Assembly (NCBI GenBank): GCA_037178625.1
Contig: CM074136.1
Span: 2,852,001-2,916,000, forward strand
Reading direction: 5' to 3'
DNA: 64,000 nucleotides
Source of the DNA: Skeletonema tropicum
Taxonomy: Eukaryota; Bacillariophyta; Thalassiosirophyceae; Thalassiosirales; Thalassiosiraceae
Under the pieces are notes generated by a model. That model made no database searches. It was not told the DNA's origin and saw only the letters and a program-made list of their open reading frames with translations. The position numbers and the translations under genes were made by a program. Of the stretch, positions 31,764 to 43,499 are shown piece after piece; the stretch's first letter is position 1; each line of letters begins with the position of its first letter.

Positions 31764-33449
31764 ATGACTCCTTTGGAAGAAATGAAAAAGAATCTCATCG
31801 GTCGAAGAAGTGAAATTCCTTTTGACGAGGATGACAACGCTACTGCCAATTTGAACGAGACTGTTGTGAGTGGACATACGAGAGATAGTGTCGTAACTGC
31901 CATGGTTGTCAATGACAAACCGTGGTGTTCAGGTTTGATGGAAGAATGCATCAGTAATGGTACTCGATACAAAAAGGACGGCACATCTTCGGCAAGAAGA
32001 CCATGTAGCAAGCTCTTCAGTAGGGACGATTATTCAGTTATGGATACAATTGACTCTAATTCTAGGCGCAGCAACTTGTTAGATACATTCGTGATGAGTA
32101 ATGAAGGGCAGAATGATGACGATGCTGCTGCTGTTGCTGCTTCTGCTAATGTCACAACCTCTTGGATGTGTGGTTCAGGATTATTCATGGATGCAATCTT
32201 GCATCGCGACGATGTAGACACAAAAGAATGTGAAGGCCCGACCGCAAGAGAAACAATGTTTCGTAACATGTTGAAATGCTCTCCTGGTGGAAGGAAAGAT
32301 GACATTGCAGCCCATCGGCGTACTACCAACTCAACAGAAACAGAGTTGACTGACCTAATCAAGCAGTTAATTGAAGGTAGTGCAAGAACAAGAAGCAACC
32401 CCTCCATCAAAAGCCTTGCTGAGAAGCTTGAAGCAGTGAACAGAAGTAGGAAATACAGAGAACAGCACAGCAATTCTCATGATGGAGAAAGGAATTCTTT
32501 TTGGAAAGGCGACGGTGTTTGGAGTAGCGACCAAACCACGGCTTTTGGCAGTGGCCTTTCTTCTGCTCAGCACCTTCCTGAAGTCAACTCTGAGCAACGA
32601 GGATGCATCCAAACTCGTGCAGAATCTGGATGGAGACCCGAAGAAGACAGACATCATGAGGTACGACAGGTGACGAATCTGGGCGTAAATGAGGCGATGA
32701 AGCAAGTGACAAGGCGTGCTGATATTGGCAAGGCATATGTGCAAGTGCAAGCACAGCAAGAAAAAGCTGGTTCAAAATCTTCATTTTGGCAGGGCGATCG
32801 CGTATGGAGTAGTGACCAATCCACAGCCTTTGGCAGCGCATCTAATTCTACGTACCTTCGCCCGCACGTGAACGATTATGATGAAGCAGTTGCAAGTGCA
32901 AGACATCTATCCTTCAATGATAACTCTACTGAGAAGCAATCCAATTGTTGGAGAACTGCGATAGATGTATCATCTGGGAGAACTTACTACTACAACTCAG
33001 ACACGAATGAGTCATCTTGGTCGCTGCCAAGCGATGACGATAGTGGGCGTAGACAAGCGCTTCGACAAAAGCAGCTTGGATGTCAAGTCCTTGTCGAAGA
33101 GAAATGGGAGGAGCGAGATCAATATGGGGTCTCTCAGCCTCAATCTCAGTCTCATACCGAGCAGAGTCGTCGGTTCTTAGCCCAAGAAGAGGAAGAGAAG
33201 AAGAAGACATCTCGTCTTCGCGGCTTTTCTCCATTCCGAAAGAAGAGATCCGGACCAAGTAGTATGAAAACCAAAACCTCCTCAGCTTCCCCAGCAAGAC
33301 TCACGTCACACAAACTCACAAATGTTCGTCCTGATCCTGCGAGTCCTGGTGATAGTGGTAAAGCAGATACTTCTCTCAGTTCCAGGTTTGATGATCAGGA
33401 GGACTTTGCTCGTTGCAGTGATCATGTCGTTACTAGATTTGCTTGTTAG
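31764..33449 (+). CDS. WW-domain protein, otherwise disordered
   Basis: Single exon, 561 residues. One recognisable domain lies at about residues 394-424: CWRTAIDVSSGRTYYYNSDT followed by NESSWSLP, the W-(20-22)-W fold with the YYYN core. WW domains bind proline-rich or phospho-Ser/Thr-Pro ligands. The second Trp is followed by SLP, near the usual W-x-x-P. Upstream a 22-residue motif is duplicated (SFWKGDGVWSSDQTTAFGSG at about residue 244 and SFWQGDRVWSSDQSTAFGSA at about 340). The rest is charged and Ser-rich, with a basic C-terminal segment (FSPFRKKRSGPSSMKTKTSS). No membrane segment. Function not assignable beyond a scaffold or adaptor. Confidence 0.7.
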   Translation: MTPLEEMKKNLIGRRSEIPFDEDDNATANLNETVVSGHTRDSVVTAMVVNDKPWCSGLMEECISNGTRYKKDGTSSARRPCSKLFSRDDYSVMDTIDSNSRRSNLLDTFVMSNEGQNDDDAAAVAASANVTTSWMCGSGLFMDAILHRDDVDTKECEGPTARETMFRNMLKCSPGGRKDDIAAHRRTTNSTETELTDLIKQLIEGSARTRSNPSIKSLAEKLEAVNRSRKYREQHSNSHDGERNSFWKGDGVWSSDQTTAFGSGLSSAQHLPEVNSEQRGCIQTRAESGWRPEEDRHHEVRQVTNLGVNEAMKQVTRRADIGKAYVQVQAQQEKAGSKSSFWQGDRVWSSDQSTAFGSASNSTYLRPHVNDYDEAVASARHLSFNDNSTEKQSNCWRTAIDVSSGRTYYYNSDTNESSWSLPSDDDSGRRQALRQKQLGCQVLVEEKWEERDQYGVSQPQSQSHTEQSRRFLAQEEEEKKKTSRLRGFSPFRKKRSGPSSMKTKTSSASPARLTSHKLTNVRPDPASPGDSGKADTSLSSRFDDQEDFARCSDHVVTRFAC

Positions 33450-33981
33450 GATCTACAAAGATACCATAGGAGAGTAACCCCAAACACGGTGATATATGAG
33501 CATGAGTGATAGTGATATGCACGGTGTTAGCTATATGTAAAATCTGTGTTTCATAAATTAAGTGAGAGTATGAATTACAAACGGAACACGAAGACAAAGG
33601 CTAAGCACGTATGTTGTGTCAGTCTTGTCTCCAATAATAATACAGCCCAAAAGAAAGACTGATATGGTACTGATGAGAATAATGAAGTTGCCCCGCCGGC
33701 CGTGCGTGGAGAGAATAGATGAGTTACTTCAGCTTTGTGACGTCATCGAATACCGTAGAGTAGTCTCATCGAGATTCTATTTAATCAAGATGCCCATCTG
33801 AACGCTGAGCACCACACGCACGAATGCAATTTCCACCACAAAAATCCATCAACAACATCATGACATGCGTGTATCTTTTTGTCGACTCCATCCAATCAAC
33901 ACCATAAGAAGTTCGATAGAGCTCTCATAATCATTATTATCAATAACTTCGTTCCCACCTCACCAATATCCTTCCATCATC
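33450..33981. other. Intergenic region upstream of argininosuccinate synthase
   Basis: No gene supported. It holds the 3' flank of the WW-domain gene and the promoter and leader of the following gene; the leader just before the ATG is pyrimidine- and A-rich. Confidence 0.4.
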
Positions 33982-35411
33982 ATGTCCAGCTCATCCAAAC
34001 CCAAGGTAGTCCTCGCCTACTCCGGCGGCCTCGACACCTCCGTCATCCTCAAATGGCTCTGCGAGAAGGGCTTCGACGTTGTCGCCTTCTGCGCCGACGT
34101 CGGTCAACACCACGAAGACTTCGAGGCAGTCAAAGCCAAGGCTGTCAATTGCGGAGCACTCAAATGTGTCGTTACGGATCTTCGTAAGGAATTCGTCACA
34201 GATTACATCTTTGAGGCGTTGAAATGTAATGCTATTTATGAGGGAAGGTACTTGCTTGGAACGTCAGTGGCACGGCCCTGTATTGCCAAGGAGATGGTCC
34301 GTATTGCTGCCGAGGAGGGGGCTGGATTTATCGCTCACGGGGCCACCGGAAAGGGCAATGATCAGGTCCGTTTCGAAATGTGTGCTCAGGCACTTGATGC
34401 CAAACTTCAATGCATCGCACCATGGAGGGATGCCGAATTCATTGAATCATTCAAGGGACGTTCCGATTTGTTGGCCTACTGTACCAAGCATGGAATTCCC
34501 GTGGATGCCAAGCCCAAGTCCAATTATTCCATTGATGAGAATTTATTCCACACGAGTTATGAGAGTGGGGTGTTGGAGGATGCCAATGAGACGTATGAGG
34601 AGAGTATGTTTAAGATGACGGTGAGTCCGCAGGCGGCTCCCGAGACGAGTACTACGATTGATTTGGAGTTTGTGAAGGGTGTTCCGGTGAAGTTGACCAA
34701 TAAGACTGATGGAACTGTCAAGGTGAGTTTTGTTGAATTTAGTTCAGTTGGGTTTGAGTTGTATTGTCACAACATGTGATGCGGTCGCATGATTATTCTT
34801 TGAGAGATTATATGTTTTAACACATCACCACCAACAATTCATCATATCCATCATGATAATATTATATTCTACACTCACCTTCTCTACAGACTGACCCCCT
34901 CGAACTCTTCATGTACGCCAACGAAATCGCCGGAGCCAACGGCATCGGCCGTATCGACATTGTCGAAAATCGTTTCGTCGGGATCAAATCTCGTGGAGTT
35001 TACGAAACCCCCGGAGGGACACTCCTCCGTGATGCTCACATGGACCTTGAGGGGATTTGCATGGATCGTGAAGTGAAACGCATCACGGAAGGTATGGGGG
35101 TTGAATTTGCACGTTTATGCTACAATGGATTCTGGTTTGCTCCCGAGATGGACTTGATTCGTCATTCGGTGGACTATAGTCAGAGGGATGTTACTGGAGT
35201 TGTTACCCTGGAGTTGTACAAGGGAAATATTATTGCTAGGGGACGTACTTCTCCGTATGCATTGTACAATCCTGACTTGGCTAGTATGGATATTGAGGGA
35301 GGAGGGGAGAACTTTGATTACAACCCTAGTGATGCTGCTGGATTCATTCGTATTAATGCTGTGAGGCTTAAGACTTATGCTGCCTTGAGAGCAAAGACTC
35401 AGGATCTTTAG
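33982..35411 (+). CDS. ASS1: Argininosuccinate synthase (EC 6.3.4.5)
   Basis: Exons 33982-34722 and 34890-35411; the 167-nt intron begins GTGAGT and ends CTACAG at phase 0. The 420-residue product has the normal family length. Residues 12-20 (AYSGGLDTS) are the ATP-pyrophosphatase P-loop. [24 protein letters not shown] and [15 protein letters not shown] hold the citrulline and aspartate sites. The enzyme condenses citrulline and aspartate with ATP cleavage to make argininosuccinate, for arginine synthesis and the ornithine-urea cycle that diatoms possess. No presequence is evident, which suggests a cytosolic enzyme. The two exons differ slightly in codon style but belong to one gene. It converges on the protease gene, with 143 bases between. 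Confidence 0.97.
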
Positions 35412-35554
35412 GTTGGGAAAGGAGGGAAGCATACTTATGATTGTTTGAGTGAGGGAGGGGAGGAGGAAAAACAAAAATATTTCTACGTGACTCTGGTATA
35501 ATTACTAAACAGAATGATTCTTAATAAGTAGTTAAAAGCTCTACTTTTTTTTGT

Positions 35555-37340
35555 CTACTCTTCATTTTTACGGCACTTTTTGGCACAAGCACCAACAACA
35601 GAGGTAAGAAGAAGGAATCCCAACAAACTGGCCAGAATCACCAAAACTTTTGCCCCCGTCGAAGACTTTTGCCACCAACTCGGCCTCTCGGGCAACTCCT
35701 CCTTGGACGTGTACACATCCTCCAGCAGTGCACCCTCACTTAACAAACCGAATAGTCCCCAACCACAGCCAGGTTGGTTCATTGCAATACGGACGTGGCC
35801 TTCTTCACCCCAACCAAGTCCCCAGGAGTTGCGGATTTTCCAATAGGGTGGATCATGTGCAGTATTATAACCGACAATCACAACTGCATGATCGATACAA
35901 GAGACTTCACAACACTCACATCCATTGTCGTGAGTTAGCACGCCACCTGAATAACTCATGAACAGATTACAGTTACTGTGTAAAAGTGTGGGAGAAGATA
36001 AGGAGCCTCTCAAAGTAAGTTGCTGCAAACACATATTACAAAGCACAACAGATAAAACACAAAGAACAGCCAACTTACGACATGAGTGTCATAGGAACAG
36101 GCTGCTGAGCAACCGCTGTCAACATAAGATCCCGCCTCTCTTCAAAACTAGAACGATCATTCACTGAATTGACAACTTTGGGATAATTCAAAAAGGCAAC
36201 GGGAGTTTTCCCAGCCGTATTGCACGTTCGAGTATCCTTCAATCCGAACAAGTCCTCGTAGGGGTACTCTTCGTAGGATACTAGACCTCCGTAGTGGTCA
36301 TTGCTGAAATCGTTGTGTTCCCAGGCATACTTTGCTGCATAGAGGATATTACCCCCGTCACAGGCCAAATTCTTTTCATCACATGAAATCATCTGCTGAA
36401 AGCTCAAACTATTCGTTGTCAAGGAGGCATCGAAGACTCGACTAGTCTTGTTGGTAATCATCAATGCCGATTCGATGGCAGCAGTGACGGAAACGGCCCA
36501 ACAGCAGCCACAATATCCTTGATTTTTGACCATGGTGGTGTATCCGGATTTGTGCCAGTCGATTGCGGGGGGATTATCTTGCAGTCTTCTATGATGTGCT
36601 TGTTTGTTCTTCTTGTTCTTTGTGGTGGCTGCTGCTGCAAGTCTACGAGACGATGGATTAGCAGATGAGTCAACCTCCACACTACCATCCACACTACCAT
36701 CACCAGCAACTTCCTCCTCCACAAGAACCACCAACTCATCATCATTATCATCATTAATCCCCTCCACAATAAACCGTTCCAACCGTCCCCGTCTCCCTTC
36801 ACTATTATCCACCCCCTCCAAATCAAACCGTATCGCACTATTGACACCCAATCTCATCCTCCGCTCCTCCAAAGTCAATGTCGACTCCTCATTCAACCTC
36901 AAATCAAACATGACCGGCGGGACAAACGAATCCCAATACGAAATCACCCTGGCCACATCCACCAATCGTTCGGCACGTTCCTCCGTACCTATATTCGGAT
37001 CGGCATATTCGGGTGTAAACCGTTCAATCATTGCCGATAGGAGTGTAAAGAAGTGTGCATCTTGAAGTTCGGATATGGAGTAACAATTGTCATCGTATTC
37101 GATAAAGCCGTTGAGACATGTGGAACATTCGTGGGTGGATGTGGTGGTGTAGTTGTAGCAGGTGCGGTTGGAGGTTGTGGCGCAGAGGTCGGTTTCGGTG
37201 GGGTTGCAGTTGATGATGGTTGATGAGGAGGATGGTGATGGTTGTGCTTGTTGTTGAGCGGTGGTGGTGGTGGTGGTGGTGGTGGCTACGGAGAGGAGTA
37301 AGATTGATGTTATTGAGGCGAAAGTTGACTTCATCTTCAT
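35555..37340 (-). CDS. Membrane-anchored papain-family cysteine protease (C1A)
   Basis: Exons 37340-36079 and 35975-35555, intron 103 nt (GTAAGT ... ACACAG), 560 residues. A signal peptide (about residues 1-27) leads a long pro-region with a six-Cys start. The mature part begins near HHRRLQDNPPAIDWHKSG; the paired RRL motifs (at about 232 and 251) look like processing sites. NQGYCGCCWAVS carries the oxyanion Gln274 and catalytic Cys280. CIDHAVVIVGYN holds the catalytic His and IRNSWGLGWGEEGHVRI the Asn. The C-terminus is a membrane helix (VLVILASLLGFLLLTSVVGA) followed by a basic Cys-rich tail, unusual for cathepsins and implying a vacuolar, lysosomal or plasma-membrane type I protein. The acceptor was chosen because it keeps the SNCNLFMSYSGGV segment in frame. 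Confidence 0.9.
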
Positions 37341-37602
37341 TATTGTAGTTGTATAGTTTTATGTAGTGTAGAAACTGTGAGCACATACAAGAAGATATCA
37401 CAAAAAGATATTATGTGAGCATGTATTTGCAAAAAAGTGAACACAAGATGTGCTCCTATCAGCCCGATAGCAGGATCAACTCAAATGAGCTAACATACTT
37501 CAAGATTAGAGATGAATGAAGCCTCTTTGCTGATGCTTTTGGCGTGCAGCAGTATTATGTAGCTTGCATGCAGAATGGTTGGGAATGGTTGGGCCTCTCA
37601 GA

Positions 37603-38597
37603 TAGGCTTTTGATTCTAGTGCGCCAGTGCGGCCGCGCACTAAATTCTTGTCTTCCCCAGCAGACCTATTTCCTCCCATTTCGCTCTTCCTTTCTTCTCT
37701 TTACCTCCTTTTTCATCATGAATCATGACAAAAAATGACAACGCCATATATACCCCAGCCGAGGGAGGCTGTGACGTAGCTTTCAGCTGTTGCTCCAGCT
37801 ATTGAGTATTTCAATGAACGCTTGTTTGTCGAGGGAGGTGACGGGTTCATCGCCACTGAGTTGTTCGAGGGCGCCAGTATCTTTAATCCTGCTGTTGCGA
37901 AGCACCTCAGTCGTAATCAGGCAATGGCAAAGTTGGAAAAGCTTCGTCATCACCCTGCACTAAATCTGGAAGGCGAGGATAATATTGATGACAAGCTCAA
38001 GCATGGATGGAGTACTTATCGCCAAAAAGTAGCAGTGGCTCATTCCAAGTTTGAATACAACAAAGATCACTCAGCTATTCTCTCTTGGCACTACCAGCAG
38101 TATCTCAATCTTGACGCTGAACTTGCCGAGGATTCTAGGAGGAATAAAAGTTGCAGGTACTGTGGCTGTCGCTCAAATCAATGCAATTGCAATAGCAGCT
38201 TGCGTTACTATTAGGAAGCAGCTCAGCTATTGTCCCTCGTGATGCCATCATCAGGGGCAGCAGAACGGGTCTTCTCACTCCTCAACAACAACTTCAACGA
38301 ACACCAGACTCGTACGTTGGGTGATCAGATCTTCCTCTCCCTTTACCTAGCCTACAACAAAAGGGGATTGTGAATACATAAATAGTTTTGTTAAATGTTA
38401 CTCTAGGATGCATTGTATGTTGATTCGAGTTGCTGAGTCCTCTTCATTACCTTGCCAGTATCATCCCTCCACAGCAGCGCACATTTTTTTTAGCCTAGTA
38501 TGTCAGCCACTAGTTCCTACCGTAGGACTCGAGTGCGCGATTATGTGCGGGATGCGCACTAGAAATCAAGATGGTGCGCACTAGAATCAAAAGCCTA
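37603..38597 (+). mobile_element. hAT transposon deletion derivative with exact ends
   Basis: Terminal inverted repeats of 22 bp begin TAGGCTTTTGATTCTAG (37603-37624 and 38576-38597). They are flanked by a perfect 8-bp duplication CTCTCAGA (37595-37602 and 38598-38605). GTGCGC motifs recur just inside both ends. The 995-bp interior codes the C-terminal part of a hAT transposase, so this is an autonomous element that lost its centre. Confidence 0.9.
37822..38373 (+). pseudogene. hAT transposase C-terminal remnant
   Basis: The frame at 37822-38214 gives a 130-residue piece (LEKLRHHPALNLEGEDNIDD ...). After a stop and frame change, about 38216-38373 reads EAAQLLSLVMPSSGAAERVF followed by SLLNNNFNEHQTRTLGDQ and LSLYLAYNKRGL. 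The PSSGAAERVFS block and the closing YN-R are the hAT dimerisation region. Catalytic domains are missing, so it is non-functional. Confidence 0.8.
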
Positions 38598-38605
38598 CTC
38601 TCAGA

Positions 38606-39776
38606 GGCTCGCTCTTACTTGAGAGGCCTCTCATTATGGCAGAGCAGAGCGGCGCAAAAAAGTTGAGATCTTTGAATCTTGAGAAGGGAGAAGTGACAGC
38701 TACGAATCCGGGACTGTTTCAGATGGCCATCTGACTTTTGACGGACAGGCGGGGTGGGCTGGCTGATCCCATTATTTATCGCTGAACTTCGCTGTATGGG
38801 ACAGTGATGTGGCGGTGTTGAAGTTGTTGCGAAGGCCATCAAAGATACTCTAACAAAGATACACCCTGGTCCAAAATCGAGATTTTGCTTCATAATATCT
38901 TTTTTCTGTTTTACCTTTTTGTCTCCATTTTAGAGTAACATTCGGGCATGCCCCCGAGGGCAGACTACATAATGATCGCACATACGTAAGTTTTGATACT
39001 TATTACCCGTAGATAAGCTACCATGAAGTACTTTTCATCCATGCCATGGCTTCCGTCAGCTTCCGTCACTTGACACCTACGCAGCATGATAAAATGTACG
39101 AGAGTGCAAAACAGTACCATCAACAGCCATAACCTCCCATGAATAATAGCGTGTAAGATTTCAGGGTCTAACTCAGTTGTAACCGTGACCAACCTGTTGG
39201 GTACAAACTTCAATTCCAATCAAGTCAAATATATATATAGTGTTGATATCAATGAACACTATTTTGTAACCATGTGTAATGAATTATCTTTACAATAACA
39301 TGAAGCCGCGATGATGACTCAACACTCTATTGATCTCTTCCCTCTTCTAAGACATATGCCTCTCTGGCTTGTCGCTGGAGTTAGATTCTCTTGACGTCAC
39401 AACTTTTAACGGATGCGCTATACAATCACACCCACGTCTCTCATAAGATTAATTGTCTTTCTGGGGGTCTTTCCCTGTAATAACAACAGATGCTACCATA
39501 AGCACATGAAGTGATGAATTCATCAAGGATGCCTGTTGTTCATTGTTGAGTAAACCGACCTCCCTCCCTGCAGCATCTTAATTCTAATTTCTGATATGCA
39601 TAAGTAGATAACTACGATTGACTCTGTCGAAGATATGATTGCCCTGTCTCGTTTCGGTGATGATAGTGCTACATGATGGATGCGCTCGCGGCACTCCTAT
39701 TGACGGCGTTGGCCTTGAGAGTGACAATACACAGTGAGATCTTTTTATCATTCATAGATTCATTTATGCCAAGCGC
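38606..39776. other. Intergenic region
   Basis: No supported gene or element. Open frames on the minus strand (38615-38893, 38965-39219) have no family features. Confidence 0.4.
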
Positions 39777-39907
39777 AAATACTCCCTAGCTCGCACAATA
39801 TTGACTAGCGACCCGGATCGACTGGCCTTAATCGATTCTTAAGAAATATTCAAGACGATTTAGTGTGATCGATCCGGGAAGCCGACCACTCCCCAAGGTA
39901 CTAGCGC
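39777..39907. repeat. Hairpin-forming repeat, copy A
   Basis: A 131-bp unit also found at 40142-40272. Outer stem CCCGGATCGA (39812-39821) pairs with TCGATCCGGG (39869-39878), an inner stem TTAATCG pairs with CGATTTA, and the unit ends CCGACCACTCCCC-AAGGTACTAGCGC. It could be a small structured RNA or a foldback element. Confidence 0.65.
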
Positions 39908-40141
39908 ATGTTGACTGGCGTTAATATTTTATTTCAGACTTCAGACATGACACATCTCGTGTCGAAGGAGTTCCCTAACGGATCAGGGTCTCGGTACGTC
40001 TCTTTGGCCGCGGAGGTCCCATGTTACTAATCATCTATCGGTAGGATGTGCTCTCAACACCGTCGATGAAGGAAGTCACCTACAAAAAGCGTCGGTACTG
40101 TTGACCCCATTGCATTCCACAACACACGACACTACTGCTGA

Positions 40142-40272
40142 AAATACTCTCTAGCTCTCTCAATATTGACTGTGTACCCGGAACTAACAGACTAAATCGA
40201 TTCTAAAGACGTATTTGAGACGATTTAATGTGTTTGTTCCGGGTAGCCGACCACTCCCTGAGGTACTAGCGC
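40142..40272. repeat. Hairpin-forming repeat, copy B
   Basis: Outer stem ACCCGGAACTAACA (40176-40189) pairs with TGTTTGTTCCGGGT (40231-40244) except one T-T pair; inner stem TAAATCG (40193-40199) pairs with CGATTTA (40221-40227). Differences from copy A sit in the stems and partly compensate, while the flanks AATATTGACT and CCGACCACTCCC are conserved. Confidence 0.65.
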
Positions 40273-40607
40273 GCGGCGAAGTATCGCCATGGTGGCGATG
40301 TATTTTGTGGATTTTGTGTGTTGAGTGGCTAACAAAAATGGTTTCTCGAAGTGTTGAGGTAGGTAGTACTTGTAGGTAATAAATAATCACATATAATTAT
40401 GTGGGGAAATGGTAAAAGGCGAAGAGACCTTAAGAAGCCTCTGGACCAGGGTGGATACTCCGCCAGAAAAACAGGAGTTCCAAGTTCCAGTGTCAACCGC
40501 CGGCTGGCAAAAGGATTTTTTTTCATCAATTTTTTGTGGTGTAGACATCATCATAAATCGCGAAGGCGAAGATACTATCTCCATAATACAATAGCAGTGA
40601 TAACACG

Positions 40608-42291
40608 ATGAAGTACTCATCCATCTCCATCCTTTGCGCTGCATTGACCGCATCGGCTTCGGCCTTCGTCACGCCCTCCCTCGTGACAAAAAAAACGACG
40701 GCTGTTGTCCCTATTGCCTCCTTTGAGAAGGCAGCAAAGCAAACCTGCAGATATTCCACCCAGCAGTCCGCCGAAGATTCTGTGAGAACAAGGCCAGATG
40801 ATAAGTTAAACGAGTTCATTCATCACTTGCTCGGTATGAGTGACTTCTGCTACTCCTTTGCCAATGTACGAAGGATCGTCAAACAAAACAGGGAGACGAT
40901 CAAAAAGAAGAAGACGGGCTGGTTCAGTTCGGAGGAGTACAAGGTCGAATACGACACCCCGTCTCTCATCCTCACTCAAAGAGGTGCTCAAGAAGAAGAC
41001 GATAATCAGTACTTGAAGTATGATATCACAGCGGATGCCATCAAGCTCTTCATGGAGAAGAATCGCAAGTGGTTCTCTGAACCCGAGGGCGGCGGGGATT
41101 GGGTATTCGACGAAACCGTTACTGAGAAGTCGGAGCCCTTTCTTTTGGAAGAAATGGTTGGGCGCGCTACAAAGGAAAACATTAGGTTTGTTGATTATGT
41201 AAGTGATGATGATCGGAGTGGAGACAAAATTTGCTGCTTCTACTTATTCTTGCCATTCCGTATTTTATGTTATGTGACTTCTCAACATTCAACACAAACA
41301 TATGCGTGCTAATGTGTTCTCTCTATTTCTCCTCTCCTTGTACTTCAATTATAGGATGATGAGTTCTCCACCAAAGCAGGCGGCCTTGTGTATGGCGTCA
41401 TTATCAACCTCACACAAAGGGATGTCGTTGTTGTTTTCCGTGGCACTGTAGGTGCTACGGATATTGGAACAGACCGAGACTTCAGACTCGATCATGAGTC
41501 ACTCTTTGAGAGTGAAGATGATATTTTCATCCCTGGCGGCAAGCCAGGAACGCACATGGGGTTCACAACTTATTTATGTGATGAGAAGAAGGGTGAGGAT
41601 GATGGACGCAAGGTCGTCGAACGCATCCTTGCATGCGTGAATGAAGAGTTCAAGAGCAACCCTGACCTAGTCGGCAAGGACTTCGATTTTTACGTTACAG
41701 GACATAGGTAAGGTTGGGTGGAATTGATATCTGCAGTGCTCGATCTTGCGTATGTTGTGAGCTCCATCTAACAGATGAATGTTATGTTGTTTCTCCTACA
41801 GTCTCGGAGGAGCTCTAGCAAACTTATTCTCCTTCAAAGCCGCACAGTTGAAGGCTAAGGGTGATGAACGCGTCAAGCACTTGCCTAAAAAGATCACGGC
41901 TTTGACATTCGCAGCGCCTGTTGTTGGCAATGAAGATTTCAACAAGGAGTACCAATACCTTGAGAAGAAGGGTGTTTTGCGTCACATTCGTGTTTCCAAC
42001 AAAGGAGATCTGATTCCCACCAACAACATTCTTCCTCCAGCGTCGCTTGCGCTCAAGGGCGATACAAGAGTTTACACTCAAAATGGAGTGAATCTTTTTC
42101 TGCATCCCGAGGATGAAGTGAAAGTTGAGTACCGTAATACCAAGTCTTTTGGATCTCAAATGGGATTCTCTCCCCTCACCAATCACTTGTGTCCGGAGTA
42201 CTATGAACGTGTCGAGTTGGAGGTCAACAAGAAAGTGTATGAGAAGACTGTGGAGGAGCTTTACGAAGTGGCAGGTGATTTTACGAACTAA
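40608..42291 (+). CDS. Class 3 lipase, plastid-targeted
   Basis: Exons 40608-41198, 41355-41707 and 41802-42291; introns of 156 and 94 nt begin GTAAGT and GTAAGG and end TATAG and CTACAG. The product is 477 residues. The N-terminus MKYSSISILCAALTASASAF is a signal peptide ending in the diatom ASA|F motif, followed by a Lys/Thr-rich transit-like stretch, so import into the complex plastid is predicted. VYGVIINLTQRDVVVVFRGT and FYVTGHSLGGALANLFSF (Ser about 315, split across an intron) are the oxyanion strand and nucleophile elbow of Lipase_3 enzymes. VSNKGDLIP probably holds the catalytic Asp and a His is available near TNHLCPEYYE. The likely role is deacylation of plastid galactolipids or other acylglycerols. 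Confidence 0.92.
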
Positions 42292-42903
42292 GAGATTTGA
42301 GAGATGTCTCTCATAAGGGGATGCGTATTGGCTTGGTTTTCTACTTATCAAGTTTTCATACGATTGAGATAACTCATCAGTTCACTTTTGTTTGTGTGAC
42401 TTGTGTATGTTACTTGATAAAATGCTGTACTTAGTGCATTTCCATCTATATCTGTTATTTTTGCTGCTGATAGAGATGACTTTACAACAGCTACAAAAGT
42501 GCATTGGTTGGATGAATAGAACGAGAATGGCAGGTGCCCTGGCTGCAGGTGAGTTATGAGCAGATAACTATATATTGTACTAGCTGGTATATACTTATAT
42601 AGATTCTTTTCTGGCACGATGCAAGCGAAAAGCAGAGAATCTCGAATTCTCTCTTGAGAAGATTTACTGATACCGGTTTACAATATATCTGCGTACATAA
42701 GGAATTGATATTCTATTCACAAGACATGTCACCAACCGGTTTCCACTCTGTCAATGCTTGTTTTAGTACCGTGACGCCTAAAAATTCATAGGAACTGTCT
42801 ACTTACTTGTATTACGGACTCCCTTTTTTAGCCCCGAACCTGATGAAACCTGAACCTGGATCGCGGTTAGTTGAAATAGCTCCCCTACTTACCTACATAG
42901 GAG
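42292..42903. other. Intergenic region
   Basis: No gene seen between the lipase stop and the TIR-bounded element. Confidence 0.4.
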
Positions 42904-42920
42904 TATCCCAGATAAATTTC

Positions 42921-43145
42921 ATACCAGCAGTTTTACTGCTGGTTACCGTAGAAAACATACTTACCAGGCTAAGTACGTAGAAATCCCTTACCTGCAGTAA
43001 AACTGCTGGTAAGGTAATATTAATTCCTATGTACCTTTGCCCCCGTTTTACACACTTAGGTTCGCTCCTCTTTTTTCCCATTTCCCCCTCCGTACGATGT
43101 ACGTAGGAACACTATGTTCCTTACCTGCAGTTCAACTGCAGGTAA
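42921..43145. repeat. Three palindromic units
   Basis: Palindromes at 42923-42943 (ACCAGCAG / CTGCTGGT), 42989-43013 (TTACCTGCAG / CTGCTGGTAA) and 43121-43145 (TTACCTGCAG / CTGCAGGTAA). A fourth lies at 45107-45131. They share one consensus and may be transposase-binding sites or small mobile palindromes. Confidence 0.75.
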
Positions 43146-43499
43146 AGGCCAGACCGCCACACCGATTTCACATCGCGCATCCCGTGTTAAATTTTTTTAC
43201 TTGTAAACTAATGTACAGTCACATAACATACCGTCTTACGTACAAAAATAACAAGCAGCACCACGACTTTTTTTTAATTTGCGCTGCAATAGCATCGAGG
43301 AAGTTACCATCATAACCACCAATAACAACGGCATCATTCGGTAGACCGTTGCGAAAACTTACGAATCCAATCTATACCATATATTCAACTTACTGTTAAA
43401 TTTTCGCAACGACGCATTGAACAGTCAAGACAGCACAGTACGGTCATAAACACAACTACCCTGCACACCTCGCCATCTTTTTTCAACACAACGAGCGCA

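Noticed and set aside
31586..32011. Minus-strand frame of 141 codons
   Set aside because: Overlaps the start of the WW-domain gene and has no recognisable feature.
38965..39219. Minus-strand frame of 84 codons
   Set aside because: No start context, domain or repeat support.
42319..42617. Minus-strand frame after the lipase gene
   Set aside because: No domain, and it lies in the lipase 3' flank.
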